Notes under the pieces: generated by a model
Seen by the model: only the letters and a program-made list of their open reading frames with translations
Told to the model about the DNA's origin: nothing
Databases searched by the model: none
NCBI RefSeq assembly: GCF_004135645.1
Contig: NZ_SDPW01000001.1
Span: forward strand, 1,674,001-1,738,000
DNA length: 64,000 nucleotides
From: Senegalimassilia faecalis
GTDB taxonomy: Bacteria; Actinomycetota; Coriobacteriia; Coriobacteriales; Eggerthellaceae
Direction of reading: 5' to 3'
Part shown: positions 53,461-62,904 of the stretch, piece after piece
Numbering within the stretch: position 1 is the first letter of the stretch
Layout: each line of letters begins with the position of its first letter
Program-made: the position numbers and the translations under genes

Positions 53461-53606
53461 GGCGACACCATGATTCAATCGAAAACGATTGAACTGATTA
53501 TTCCGAGGCAGAGTAAAACTACCTGCCTTGTCGCCAGCGTACTGCATCCTGGCTCGGACTATGTCTGCAAAAGGGTACCTCCTACACAGCGGAGGCACCC
53601 TTTTTT
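53461..53606 (+). ncRNA. Candidate structured leader or small RNA ending in a terminator
   Basis: Three nested helices can form: P1 GGCGACA (53461-53467) with TGTCGCC (53529-53535), P2 TTCAATCG (53474-53481) with CGATTGAA (53486-53493), and P3 AGGCAG (53506-53511) with CTGCCT (53523-53528), P3 abutting P1. A strong terminator (53569-53606) follows, and promoter-like sequence lies at 53371-53427. No known riboswitch or small RNA class was matched. No open frame of note is enclosed. Confidence 0.45.
53569..53606 (+). terminator. Strong intrinsic terminator without an upstream gene
   Basis: AAAAGGGTACCTCC (53569-53582) and GGAGGCACCC plus six T bases (53591-53606) form a long stem with one mismatch. 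The only transcript it could end on the plus strand within 490 bases is the structured RNA candidate. Confidence 0.85.
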
Positions 53607-53844
53607 CTTTCCCTGAGGCAATTCGGGCGGATTTTAGCGAAGAGGTCGCGCGGCGCCATCCTGAAGCGAAAACATGATTCGCCATATCGGCGCGATTTCG
53701 CATCGGCATTACCGTGATGCGCTGCAATCGTCCGCAAAGCCTCTCCCATCCGGTAAATCACTTCCTGCCAAAGGCCGTAACGGCGGGAATGGATTTATAG
53801 CAACTGTTGGAATCGAGGAAAACGGAAAGGAAGATGAAAGGGAG

Positions 53845-56800
53845 ATGAAAACTAGTAACGCGAACAAAGTCATCTCGGTCCTGATGAGCGTCGCGATGTG
53901 CCCCATGATGGTGCCCAGTGCGGCGTTCGCGGCTGACGACGACACGGCATCGGGGGGGGTTCCTCACCCTCGACTGAGCTGACTCAGCCTTCCGGTCAGG
54001 CCGAAGACGCCGATACGGGCGCAAGCCCGCGTACCACGTCCGCCACGCAGCCCGAAGCAACCGGCAAGACATCCGGCACGACGACAACGTCGAACGAAAA
54101 CGCAACCTCCGCAGCTACGGCTAGCGAAGCAGCCTCCGCAGCGGCAACTGGCGAAGAGGGCAGCGAATCCGCAACCGGTGAAGAAAGTGCTACGGCGGCA
54201 GTCGCTGAAGTCAACGGCACGAGCTACCCCAGCTTGCAGGCGGCAATTGACGCTGCATCGCGCAATGCAACGGTGAAGCTGCTGGCGGATACGTACGAGA
54301 ACGTTACCATCTCTGCAAACGCGATTACGCTTGACCTGAACGGCCACACCCTGAACGGCGGTACAGCCAAAGCCAAGCCGGCTCTGACGATTGACAACAC
54401 CAGGGTTACCGTCCAGGATTCCAGTGAGGCTCAGACGGGCACCATCATGCGTGAAGACACCGCGGAGAATTCCGGCGTTTCCTCCCACTACGTCATTGAC
54501 GTCCAGGGTGGTAGCGGATTCCTGCTGTTCAACGGCGGCACCGTTAAGAACAACAGCGGTACGGCCAATGGCGCAAAGGGCGCGTCTCTTGTTCGCGTCG
54601 GCAACGACAGCAACAAAAAAGCCCATCCGGTCATGACCATTGCCGGTGGTACCTTCACGCAGGACAACTTCATCGCCATTAAAGTTGACTTTGGTACCCT
54701 CCATGTGAAGGCCGGTGTGATTAACTCTAAGAACAGCTACGCGATTGAAAACTGGCTGAATGCCAATATTAAGGAAAACGCAGTTGTCAATGGTAATGTT
54801 TCGACGTGGACGTACGATGGCGGAAGCAATTCCAATCTGAACATCAGCGGCGGCACCGTCAACGGTAACGTTGAGTCAGTGACTTACGACGGCGCCGAGG
54901 GTAAAGCAGCGAAGGTGTCCATCACGGGCGGCACCGTCAATGGCACGCTGAACACGGTTGACTACAGCACGGGTACTACTTCCAACGACCCCACAAAGGC
55001 GACGATCGAGGTCACGAGCGGTACGTTCAGCACCGATCCGTCCCGTTATCTGATCGAAGGCTCCACTGCCACCCCGAATGCCGATGGCACCTTCGGCGTG
55101 GCAAAAGCTTACCTTGCCCAGGTTGGCGAAACCAGCTATTACACTATGGACGAGGCATTCAAGGCGCAGACCGCAAGTGGCAAAGCCATCACTTTGCTGC
55201 GCGACTACACTACGGGCAGCACGTTCAACTCCGGAAGCATCGCTCGCGTGGTTGACCTGAATGGCCACACCTGGACGTGCACCGGAACCGATGCAAACTC
55301 CGCGGCGTTCGAGATCAATTATCCCAACGTATCGCTTACGGTGAAAAACGGCAAGGTTGTAAGCTCGCAGCTCATCGGCTTGATTCCGTCTGCTATGGGC
55401 GGCACCATCAAGTATGACAACTCCACCCTTACGTTCGAGGGCGTTGAGGCAACTACCACCGCCACGAGCGGCATCGAAACGAACGGCAACAACACGAACG
55501 ACACCGTTGTCCTGAAGGACAGCACGCTCAACGTTCCCAACGGCTTCGGCATTTACTTCCCCAGCAGCGGAACGCTGACCATCGACAATTCCGCGATCAA
55601 CGCGAAGACGATGGGTGCGCAGGTGTGCTCCGGCAACCTGAACGTTGCTGCCGGTAGCGCGATTACGGTGTCGGGCGACCCGGTTGAGAAGCTCGAAGGC
55701 GACGGCGCCATCCAGGATGGCGCGGCGATTTCCATCGTCAACCGCCCCGGCTACAAGGGTCTTGGTCAGGTTGCCATCACTGGCGGCACCTTCACGGCGA
55801 AGGGCGATAACGCAGCCATCAAGGCTTACAGCTGGGATTCCTCAACGAAACAGGAGTCGGATTTCGACAACGCTGCTAAGACGGTCGCCGTTTACGGTGG
55901 CACGTTCTCTTCCGCAGTCCCTCAGGCTCTGTGCGCTGAGGGTTGCGATCCTATCGACAACCCTGACGGTACACATGGGGTTTCCGGTTCGGCCGCGCAG
56001 GTGGGCTTTAAGGCATTCAATACCCTGCAGGCCGCTATCGACGCAGCTCAGGACGGCGAAACCGTCACGCTGCTGGCGGATGCGACCGAAGATGCAACCG
56101 TGGCTGCTGGCAAGAACATCACGCTTGACCTTGGTGGCAAGACGCTGACGAACACGAATGCCGGCAAGGCTTCGCTGACCATCGCGGGGGACGCCACGGC
56201 TACCGTGAAGAACGGCAGCATTGTTGGTGGCACGGGCTACTACACCATCGATAACTACGGCACAGCCACGCTCGAAGATGTCACGGCTACGGCGGGCAAC
56301 ACGGATTCCTCTATGATTAGAAACGATGGCACGCTGACCATCAAGAGCGGTTCGTATTCGGGTGGTCTGAACGTTGTGAAGAGCGAGGAAGACTCAACTC
56401 TTAACATTAACGGCGGCAGGTTCGAGCTGAGCTATGCATCGTCGCAGGGTTTTACCGGCGTTATTCTTGCTTATGGCAGTACGATTATCTCTGATGGAGA
56501 ATTTATCTGCAATGCTCCGTATAAGAAGTATTCCAGCCCGCAGGTTGTTGTAACTGGCTTGGTGGAGGGTCACCCGTCCTCCACGAAGGTTACAGGTGGT
56601 ACGTTCGTCAATAATTCCAAGAACTCTAGGGTGGAGATATTCTGGGCACTCGGCAAAGCTACCAGCGGCAACTTCGAGGTCTCCGGCGGTACGTTTAATA
56701 AGAGCATTACCGAAGGCTACTGCGCCGATGGCTTCATTCCCACCAAGAACGCGGATGGCACCTACGGCGTCAAGGAAGGCCACTATGTTGCTCAAATCGG

Positions 56801-58757
56801 CAGCAAGAAGTATGAGACGCTGGCCGACGCGATTCGTCTGGCTGCAAAGGGTAAGACCATTACCCTACTGACGGATGTCGAGCAGAATAGCCAGCTGACC
56901 ATTGGCAAGAACATCACGCTTGACCTGAACGGCAAGACCATCAAGAACACGCAAGACATCTGGGGCAATAATGCCAACGCCATCCTGTCCATCACAAATG
57001 GCGCCAAGGTGACCATCACTGGCAACGGCACCATAGATGCCAAGGAGAACGACTGCTACACCATCAACGTGGTGAAGGGCGACCTGACCATCGAAAACGG
57101 CACTTTCTACGGTAACGTCAGCGTTGTTCAGGTGGAGGAGGGCACCCTGTCCGTCAAGGGCGGCACCTTCGACCTGCGCCAGAAGTGGGAAGGTAGCAGC
57201 AAATATCTGTTCAACTGCATCGACAGTGCATATGTGGACGGCAGTGCGAATGTCGCCATCAGCGGCGGTACGTTCGTCGGCTTCGACCCCAGCGTCTCCC
57301 CCGAGGGCGAAGGCACCAGCTACCTGGCTCCCGGTTACGCTCCTACTGACAACGGTGACGGCACGTACGGCGTGGTTGCCGGTGTGGCTCAGATTGGCAG
57401 CAAGGCGTACGCCACTCTCGCTGGCGCTGTAGCAGCAGCCCAGGACGGAGACACCATCACGCTGTTGTCTGATTGCAGCGGCGACGGCATTGTCGTCAAG
57501 GGCGACACCTTCCCCAATGGTTTGACCATCGACTTCGCGGGTCATTCCTACACGGTGGGTGGCAAGCTTGTTGGTAGCACGGGAACCGCCTCGAACGGCT
57601 TCCAGCTGCTCAAGGGCAACACGATTGTGATGCGCAACGGCTCCATCTTTGGTGATGCAAGCGTTGCGGGCGACGACATGACTCAGTGGTCGGGCTCGCC
57701 AGCAATCATGATTCAGAACTACAGCAACCTGACCCTTGACGGCATGACCGTGAAGGGCGGCAAACAAACGTGCTACACGCTGTCGAACAACAACGGCGAT
57801 ACGGTCATTAAGGATTCGACCATCGTTGCTGGTCAGAATAAACAAGTCGGCGGACCGTGGGCATTTGACGTGTGCAGGTATGCTTCGTATCCTTCCGTAA
57901 GCGTTACGGTTGAAGGCAATAGCGTCATCGAAGGTAGCGTTGATGTGAGCGGTGCTATTGGTAAAGATCAGAGCCGCCAGCTCACCATCACGGGTGGTAA
58001 GTTCAACAAGGCAATCCAGGTGAGCACTCAGCCTGCGAACATTGCCATCAGCGGCGGCACGTTTGCCACTGAGATTCCTGCCGAGTATTGCGCTGCGGGC
58101 TATGCTCCTGCCGACAATGGTGACGGTACGTACGGCGTTAAGCTTCCTGAGGGCGCGTATGCATTGCAGGATTACCGCAGCGGTGACCTGGCCTCTTGGA
58201 CGTATCCGACTCAGGATGGCATGGCGTTCGCTGGTTGGTATAAGGACGCTGCATTCGAGACTCCTTGCACCACGAGCGATGTCGAGGGCGCTGCTTATGC
58301 CAAGTTCGTCAAGATCACCGATCTGCTGCAGTTCAAGGGCGGTTCGCTGAGGATGGACGTTGGTGATCCGGCTGAGCTTACTTATCTGCGCTTTGGCTAC
58401 ACCATGGCCATCCCCGAGAAATCCACGTTTATTGAGAACGGCTGGTACTACAAGAGGGTTACCGTTAGCTCGCCTGATGATGTCCGCTTTGTGGCATACA
58501 ACAACGCAATGAATAACGACGGGACTGTTACGGCAAACCTCGTATTTAACGAGGTGAAGACGAGCCTTTACACCGCAAACTTCACTGAGAAAGCATTTGT
58601 CAAATATGTCACCGTTGATGGAACTACCGTCGAGGCCGTTGAGAGCAATTACCAATCGCGCTCGGTAATCGATGTTGCAGGCGCCATTCTTGAACACCCT
58701 ATGGCGAGCAAGGCTGAAAAAGAATATGCCAAAAAAATCAAGTCCGCAATTCAGTAG
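53845..58757 (+). CDS. Giant secreted beta-helix surface protein, frame broken at a G8 tract (probably phase-variable)
   Basis: ATG at 53845 (AAAGGAAG upstream) starts a signal peptide, MKTSNANKVISVLMSVAM with cleavage after AFA, but the frame stops at 53982. The long frame ending at 58757 has no proper start: from 53940 on it reads without ATG. The two join if one G is added to the eight-G run at 53952-53959, giving a 1637-residue protein. After a Ser/Thr/Glu-rich linker come five modules that begin like VAQIGSKAYATLAGAVAAAQ (near 54201, 55113, 55990, 56787, 57384). Each has ITLDLNGKT-type right-handed beta-helix strands, and the internal modules end DNGDGTYGV. An InlB-like AFAGWYKDA repeat and a C-terminal region without LPxTG follow. 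An adhesin role is likely. Confidence 0.8.
53952..53959 (+). repeat. Homopolymeric G8 tract (candidate phase-variation switch)
   Basis: Eight G bases lie 35 codons after the start of the surface-protein gene. With eight the gene is out of frame; nine (or six) would restore one open frame. Such tracts change length by slipped-strand mispairing. An assembly error is the main alternative. Confidence 0.65.
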
Positions 58758-58770
58758 AAAGTTGGATGAT

Positions 58771-58890
58771 ATGCAAAATAGCTACGAAACCCCCGAGATG
58801 GAGATCATCGAACTGGAAGACCGTGACGTTATCGTTGCTTCTGGTGGTTTTGTTGATGGTCCTGGTGATAGTGGCACGGGCGACTTCTAA
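58771..58890 (+). CDS. 39-residue peptide, candidate RiPP precursor
   Basis: The peptide begins MQNSYETPEMEIIELEDRD and continues VIVASGG, then FVDGPGDSGTGDF. The YxxP motif, acidic leader-like part, small-residue junction (ASGG) and short Gly/Asp-rich end are typical of RiPP precursors recognised by PqqD-like proteins; they also resemble lasso-peptide leaders loosely. The ATG lies 13 bases after the surface-protein stop and is followed by a strong terminator, so the two genes probably share a transcript. A PqqD-like protein, an HPr-kinase-like protein, a peptidase and an exporter lie 2-5 kb downstream. The product is unknown. Confidence 0.6.
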   Translation: MQNSYETPEMEIIELEDRDVIVASGGFVDGPGDSGTGDF

Positions 58891-58968
58891 CAACCGCACC
58901 AGCTTCGTAAGGCCTTGCTAAACCAGTCGCGCGGGGCCTTGCGATCACGCTCGGTTTGATGGATCTCT

Positions 58969-59002
58969 CGAAGGGCGGGCGGTTTCGCCCGCCCTTCGTT
59001 TT
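58969..59002 (+). terminator. Intrinsic terminator after the small peptide gene
   Basis: CGAAGGGCGGGC (58969-58980) pairs perfectly with GCCCGCCCTTCG (58987-58998), followed by TTTT. Confidence 0.9.
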
Positions 59003-59039
59003 GCAGATGTTCAGCGATTGAACGAAGGGTATCGAATCT

Positions 59040-59531
59040 ATGGATACGCGGAAACGTAATGTGCTTATCGGCGCGGGCGCGGCGATTTTGGTTGTCGTCG
59101 TGGTGCTTGTCGCGTTGGCGGTATCGGGCGGCTCGGGTAAGGACTCGGGCCAGGATAAGGCGACGTCAAGCACGGAAAGCGCTGCTACTGCCGCTTCCGA
59201 CGCAGCTTCCAAAGATACGGGCGCGATGCGCGCCTCGGGTGACGGCACGGCCGACAACCAGGTCGACGCGTCCGAGGTGTTCGGCGATTCCTCTAACGCT
59301 GCGGCGGGCAAATCCGCTGATGGCACGTCGGCTTCCGGCGGCAACACCCCGAGCGCGAGCGGCTCCGACTCTGGTTCCGCTTCGGGCGGCCAGTCGGGCG
59401 GCGCGAGCTCGGGTAACGGTGGCTCATCCGAGAATGGCTCGGGCGGCTCTACCGACAACCAGGGGGCCGGTGGCGCCGATCCCGGCGTCAAGACCGAAGC
59501 CGACGGCTCCACGTGGACGGGCTACTACTAA
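59040..59531 (+). CDS. Ser/Gly-rich protein with one N-terminal membrane helix
   Basis: I do not recognise this 163-residue protein. It starts MDTRKRNVLIGAGAAILVVV with a single membrane helix at about residues 8-30. The rest is disordered-looking, almost entirely Ser, Gly, Ala, Asp and Thr, ending GSTWTGYY. The helix has no signal-peptidase site of note, so it is probably an anchored extracellular linker. AAGGG lies about 10 bases upstream. It sits between the small peptide gene and a convergent nucleotidyltransferase gene; whether it belongs to the peptide locus is unclear. Confidence 0.65.
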   Translation: MDTRKRNVLIGAGAAILVVVVVLVALAVSGGSGKDSGQDKATSSTESAATAASDAASKDTGAMRASGDGTADNQVDASEVFGDSSNAAAGKSADGTSASGGNTPSASGSDSGSASGGQSGGASSGNGGSSENGSGGSTDNQGAGGADPGVKTEADGSTWTGYY

Positions 59532-59576
59532 GTCGCCGATTCTCCGCGCGTCGCGCACGATAACGCACAGCTTAAT

Positions 59577-59621
59577 GCGGGTCCCAGGAATGCAAGTGCA
59601 CTCCTGGGACCCGCCTTCTTT
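59577..59621 (+). terminator. Intrinsic terminator after the Ser/Gly-rich gene
   Basis: GCGGGTCCCAGGA (59577-59589) pairs with TCCTGGGACCCGC (59602-59614), followed by CTTCTTT. Confidence 0.85.
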
Positions 59622-59711
59622 AGCAGCCTACGTTTCCTGCGGCGATTCTTCCCCCGCCTTCGTTTTAGGCCAGTCGCTTTCTCGCTCTTTCCCTTGGCGG
59701 AACTCAGCTTC

Positions 59712-60941
59712 TCACATCCTGGTGACCTCAAGGCGTTTCAGCAGGTCGACTTCCTGTTGGGCGCTGCGTGCGTCGTTGACGAGCTCGCTCATGCTCGCGT
59801 TGCGCGCAAGCCCCTTGCGGATGACGTGCCCGATTTGGTAGATGCACGCGGCCGGGGCAAGCCACGCGTGCTTGCGCGCCGGCGCCCAATGGGAGCGCCC
59901 GCCCGTGTACAGGTAACGAACCAGGGCCGCGGGGCTGCGGAAGCTGTGCATCACGATACGCGTTGCCTGCGTGCCGCGCTCCATTTTGCGACCCATGTTC
60001 CCTCGGTGCATGATGTAGAGCAGAAGGTCGTCGGCAAGCTGCGCATCGGCGCCGTCGAACCACGTTGCCGAAGTCTGAAGCCCCAGGTAGGTGCGGCACA
60101 GCCACGTTGTGGTGATTGCCAGCTTCTCCATGCCGATCTGCTGCGCGGCGTGCCGGAACTCGTGCTCCCAAAGCTCGTCGGTCAAGTACGCCGCCACGAA
60201 CATCTGCCAATCCAGGATTTGGCGAAGCCCCAGCCCCGACCCTAAATGCTGGTTGACGTGCGCGAGTAGCACCAGCCCATTCTCGAGCGGCGGCAGCACG
60301 GGCACGCTGAAACCCGCGACGTCGGTCCACTCGGCGCGCGGGATGGCATCGTAAATGGCCTGGTCAAGGAAGTCCGCTTGCCGCTTATCGGTGCACGTGC
60401 TGAAGTAACGGTGCAGCTCGATTTCGGGGCAGCCGGCTTTCTGGAACCCCGCGTGGCGCGGGTTGATTTCTAGCGGAGCATCGTTTTCCCAGCCCAGGCG
60501 CTCTAAAAGCGCAAATGCCCGATCGAAATCGGCAGGCGGCACGATAAGGTCTATGTCGCCCATGCTGCGGCTGTTCGCCTGCGGGTAGTTTGCCGCAGCC
60601 GCCGCGCCCTTCAGCACGGCAGTGGGGATGCCTGTCTGGCGAAACTCGGTAAGCACGTCGTCCTGCGCCATCATAAGGCGATGCCAGCCCGCCAGGTTCT
60701 TCCCGGCAAGGGCAAGGTATTCTGCCTGGTCGGTGGAGGAAAGCCCGAGGTTCTCGATAGCGTTTGCGGGATAGCCGATGACCGATTGCGCCACCAGCTC
60801 GGCGCGCACGGCGGGCCACAGGCCGTCGGGGAGCCCAAGGGCGGGCACGGCTGCGGAAGCCGCATCGCGCGCATCATGCGGCAAGGCGCTTTCTGCGGCG
60901 ATCATCTTGATCGTATACTCTTCGGCGGCGGAAAGGTCCAC
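59712..60941 (-). CDS. Uncharacterised nucleotidyltransferase (NTP_transf_5-like)
   Basis: The 409-residue protein has the nucleotidyltransferase core of the PF14907 type: TGIPTAVLKGAAAAANYPQA followed by NSRSMGDIDLIVPPADFDRA, where the DxD-like DID should bind metal, then FALLERLGW and ELHRYF. Members occur next to PqqD and HPr-kinase-like genes in peptide and spore-related loci, but none I know has a proven reaction. The GTG at 60941 is chosen because AGAGGAAG precedes it; an ATG at 60977 has no ribosome site. It is divergent from the kinase-like gene at 61157, so the pair shares a 215-base promoter region. Confidence 0.82.
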   Translation of the reverse strand: MDLSAAEEYTIKMIAAESALPHDARDAASAAVPALGLPDGLWPAVRAELVAQSVIGYPANAIENLGLSSTDQAEYLALAGKNLAGWHRLMMAQDDVLTEFRQTGIPTAVLKGAAAAANYPQANSRSMGDIDLIVPPADFDRAFALLERLGWENDAPLEINPRHAGFQKAGCPEIELHRYFSTCTDKRQADFLDQAIYDAIPRAEWTDVAGFSVPVLPPLENGLVLLAHVNQHLGSGLGLRQILDWQMFVAAYLTDELWEHEFRHAAQQIGMEKLAITTTWLCRTYLGLQTSATWFDGADAQLADDLLLYIMHRGNMGRKMERGTQATRIVMHSFRSPAALVRYLYTGGRSHWAPARKHAWLAPAACIYQIGHVIRKGLARNASMSELVNDARSAQQEVDLLKRLEVTRM

Positions 60942-61156
60942 GGATGCTTCCTCTCGATGCTTCGTCCCGGTATGCATGGGCGTGCGTGGAAATTGCTTGC
61001 GCGCTTGACGGCCGGCTATGCGCTCTGCCTGTGCGTTTATAATAAAACAACGGCGATTACCAGGCGGAAAATGCCTAAACACGATGCAATTCAGGTGTTT
61101 TGCGCGCCCGCTGTTGCCTTTCGTGCCCACCATCGCCTTTCCAAGGAGCTAGGCCT

Positions 61157-62011
61157 ATGTTCTGCGTTAAGTTAGCCGGGGTACTGATTGCTGTGGAGGC
61201 ACGCTATGCGTTCACCGAGCGGCTTTGCGCGGATTATATCGTCGATGTCTCCGCTAGCGAATGCGACTTTTCGGTATCGGTAACGCCCGAGGAGATAGCG
61301 GCGGAAAATGACGACGAAGTCGCGTTTTCGCCTGCATATTGCGAGTCGTTGGCTCTCTACCGCAAGATTTGCACACGCATGGTGAACTACAACGCGTTCC
61401 TTTTCCATGCAGCGGTTATCTCGTATGCGGGCTGCGGCTTCGCGTTCGCGGCGAAAAGCGGCACGGGCAAAAGCACGCACATCGCGCAATGGATGCGCGC
61501 GCTGGGCGATGACGTGACGGTGGTGAACGGCGACAAGCCCATCTTGCGTTGGAAAAGCGGGGAAGGCCCCAGCGCGGAAGCGGGCGCGGTTCCAGGCAGG
61601 GCACCTGATGGGCAGCACGCGGACACATTCTGTGACCAGCCCTCAGGTACGTTCATCGCGTACGGCACTCCATATAACGGCAAGGAGGGCTGGGGGCAAA
61701 ACGCAAGCGTTCCCCTTCGCGCCGTCTGCTTTATCGAGCGCTGCCAGCCGGGCGAACCCGACCGCCTGTCCCGGTTGGAGGACGATCGGGAAATCATCGC
61801 GCGCATCATGAAACAGGTCCTGCTGCCGAAGGACCCCGTTCTGGCTCTTCGCCAGCTGGAATTGCTGGACAGGTTGGTGGGCAACGTGCCGTTTTGCATG
61901 CTGCGATGCACACCGACCCCCGCCGCCTTCGACGCGGCGTTCCAAATGGCGCTGTGCGATAATAAAAGCGAATCACTACGTTTAAAAGAAGGATCAAAGC
62001 ATGAAGATTAA
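61157..62011 (+). CDS. HPr kinase-like P-loop protein
   Basis: The 284-residue protein has a P-loop AAKSGTGKSTHIAQWM near residue 105 preceded by FLFHAAVISYAGCGFAFA, the arrangement of HPr kinase/phosphorylase C-domains and their relatives in lasso-peptide and other RiPP clusters (for example the paeninodin kinase). A following VVNGDKPIL segment could be the Walker B-like acidic site. AAGGAG precedes the ATG. Its end overlaps the PqqD-like gene by 11 bases. In the related lasso system the kinase phosphorylates the precursor; the same role here is inferred only. Confidence 0.78.
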   Translation: MFCVKLAGVLIAVEARYAFTERLCADYIVDVSASECDFSVSVTPEEIAAENDDEVAFSPAYCESLALYRKICTRMVNYNAFLFHAAVISYAGCGFAFAAKSGTGKSTHIAQWMRALGDDVTVVNGDKPILRWKSGEGPSAEAGAVPGRAPDGQHADTFCDQPSGTFIAYGTPYNGKEGWGQNASVPLRAVCFIERCQPGEPDRLSRLEDDREIIARIMKQVLLPKDPVLALRQLELLDRLVGNVPFCMLRCTPTPAAFDAAFQMALCDNKSESLRLKEGSKHED

Positions 62012-62267
62012 AGACGGTTTCATCATGAACAAAGTAGGCAGCCAACACGTGGTGGTGCCGGTGGGCGAAACCAGCATGAAGCGCCACTGCATGGTCCGCT
62101 TGAATGGCACGGGCGCGTTTTTGTGGGGTCAGCTTGCCGCGGATACTGTGGAGGAAGAGCTGGTCCAGGCTTTGCTGGCGGAATACGCGGTCGACGAGGG
62201 AACGGCGCGCGCCGATGTCGCGGCATTTTTGGGCAAGCTGCGCGATACCGACTTGCTGGACGAGTAG
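62001..62267 (+). CDS. PqqD-family (RiPP recognition element) protein
   Basis: The 88-residue protein matches the small PqqD fold: KIKDGFIMNKVGSQHVVVPV, then MVRLNGTGAFLWGQLAADTV and a C-terminal helix pair ending KLRDTDLLDE. PqqD-like domains bind the leader of a ribosomal peptide and present it to modifying enzymes. AGAAGGA precedes the ATG, inside the end of the kinase-like gene. Together with the kinase, peptidase and exporter genes it gives the best evidence for a RiPP locus here. Confidence 0.88.
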   Translation: MKIKDGFIMNKVGSQHVVVPVGETSMKRHCMVRLNGTGAFLWGQLAADTVEEELVQALLAEYAVDEGTARADVAAFLGKLRDTDLLDE

Positions 62268-62301
62268 GGCCGGAGTCTAGGTTGTTGTTGACGGGCGATT
62301 C

Positions 62302-62904
62302 ATGACGAGCGAGAAGGACATATCTTCCGCGATGTTGGGCGCGGGTGTATCGACGATGGGCGGGGGCTCGACGTTCCCGCCTGCGCTTTCCACTGCCGTT
62401 GCTGGTTCCGAGCCGCGCAAGATCGAGGACGTGCTGGCTTCCGAGGGCTTCTACATGGGGCCGCCTGCGGGCGTTTCCATGTGGCCGATGCTGCGCAACC
62501 GCCATGACGTGATGCTGGTGGTGCCGGCTCGGGGCGAGCTGCGTCGTTACGACGTTGCGCTGTATCGCCGTGGCGGGAAGTACGTGTTGCATCGCGTGGT
62601 GGGGCATTTCGACCGCGGCTCAGAAAAAGGCTACGTGATTTGCGGGGATAATTGCGTCACGCTGGAGTACATCCCGTGCGTGGACGTGCTGGGCGTGCTG
62701 CGCGGCTTCTATCGCGACGGCCGCCATATCGATTGCGAAACCTCCCGCGGCTACCATGCGTATTCGAAGCTGTGGGTGGCGTTGTTCCCCGTGCGCAAGG
62801 TATGCAAGGGCGCAAATGCCGCCATAAGGCGCGCGGGCAAGCGCGTGCTCGTGTCGTGCGGCCTGCGCGATCGCGACACCGTTGGCAAAGCGGGGCGGAA
62901 ATGA
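62302..62904 (+). CDS. S24/S26-type (signal-peptidase-like) protease
   Basis: The 200-residue protein has GVSMWPMLRN with the SMxP catalytic serine near residue 60, YVLHRVVGHF with a histidine where bacterial signal peptidases have lysine (as in SipW/ER-type enzymes), and VICGDNC. No clear membrane anchor is seen. The ribosome site for the ATG at 62302 is weak, and later starts are possible. The stop overlaps the exporter ATG by four bases. It may trim the peptide leader before export; a role in processing other secreted proteins is the alternative. Confidence 0.75.
   Translation: MTSEKDISSAMLGAGVSTMGGGSTFPPALSTAVAGSEPRKIEDVLASEGFYMGPPAGVSMWPMLRNRHDVMLVVPARGELRRYDVALYRRGGKYVLHRVVGHFDRGSEKGYVICGDNCVTLEYIPCVDVLGVLRGFYRDGRHIDCETSRGYHAYSKLWVALFPVRKVCKGANAAIRRAGKRVLVSCGLRDRDTVGKAGRK

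Larger units (their letters stand above)
53080..53844 (+). other. 765-base non-coding region with hairpin, structured RNA candidate and terminator
   Basis: No credible gene lies here. The first 320 bases are featureless apart from a hairpin (53088-53115) and look like eroded sequence. From about 53370 an AT-rich promoter-like stretch appears, then a candidate three-way-junction RNA (53461-53535) and a strong terminator (53569-53606). The last 240 bases lead to the ribosome site AAAGGAAG of the surface-protein gene. Confidence 0.6.

Noticed and set aside
53461-53535. c-di-GMP-I, fluoride or purine riboswitch, or hammerhead ribozyme
   Set aside because: The three-way junction invited these, but the conserved junction and loop bases of each class are absent (for example CTGATTA instead of CUGANGA, and no GAAA core).
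56865-58697. 610-codon frame on the minus strand opposite the surface-protein gene
   Set aside because: It is the antisense of repeated beta-helix coding sequence, with no motif and no ribosome site.
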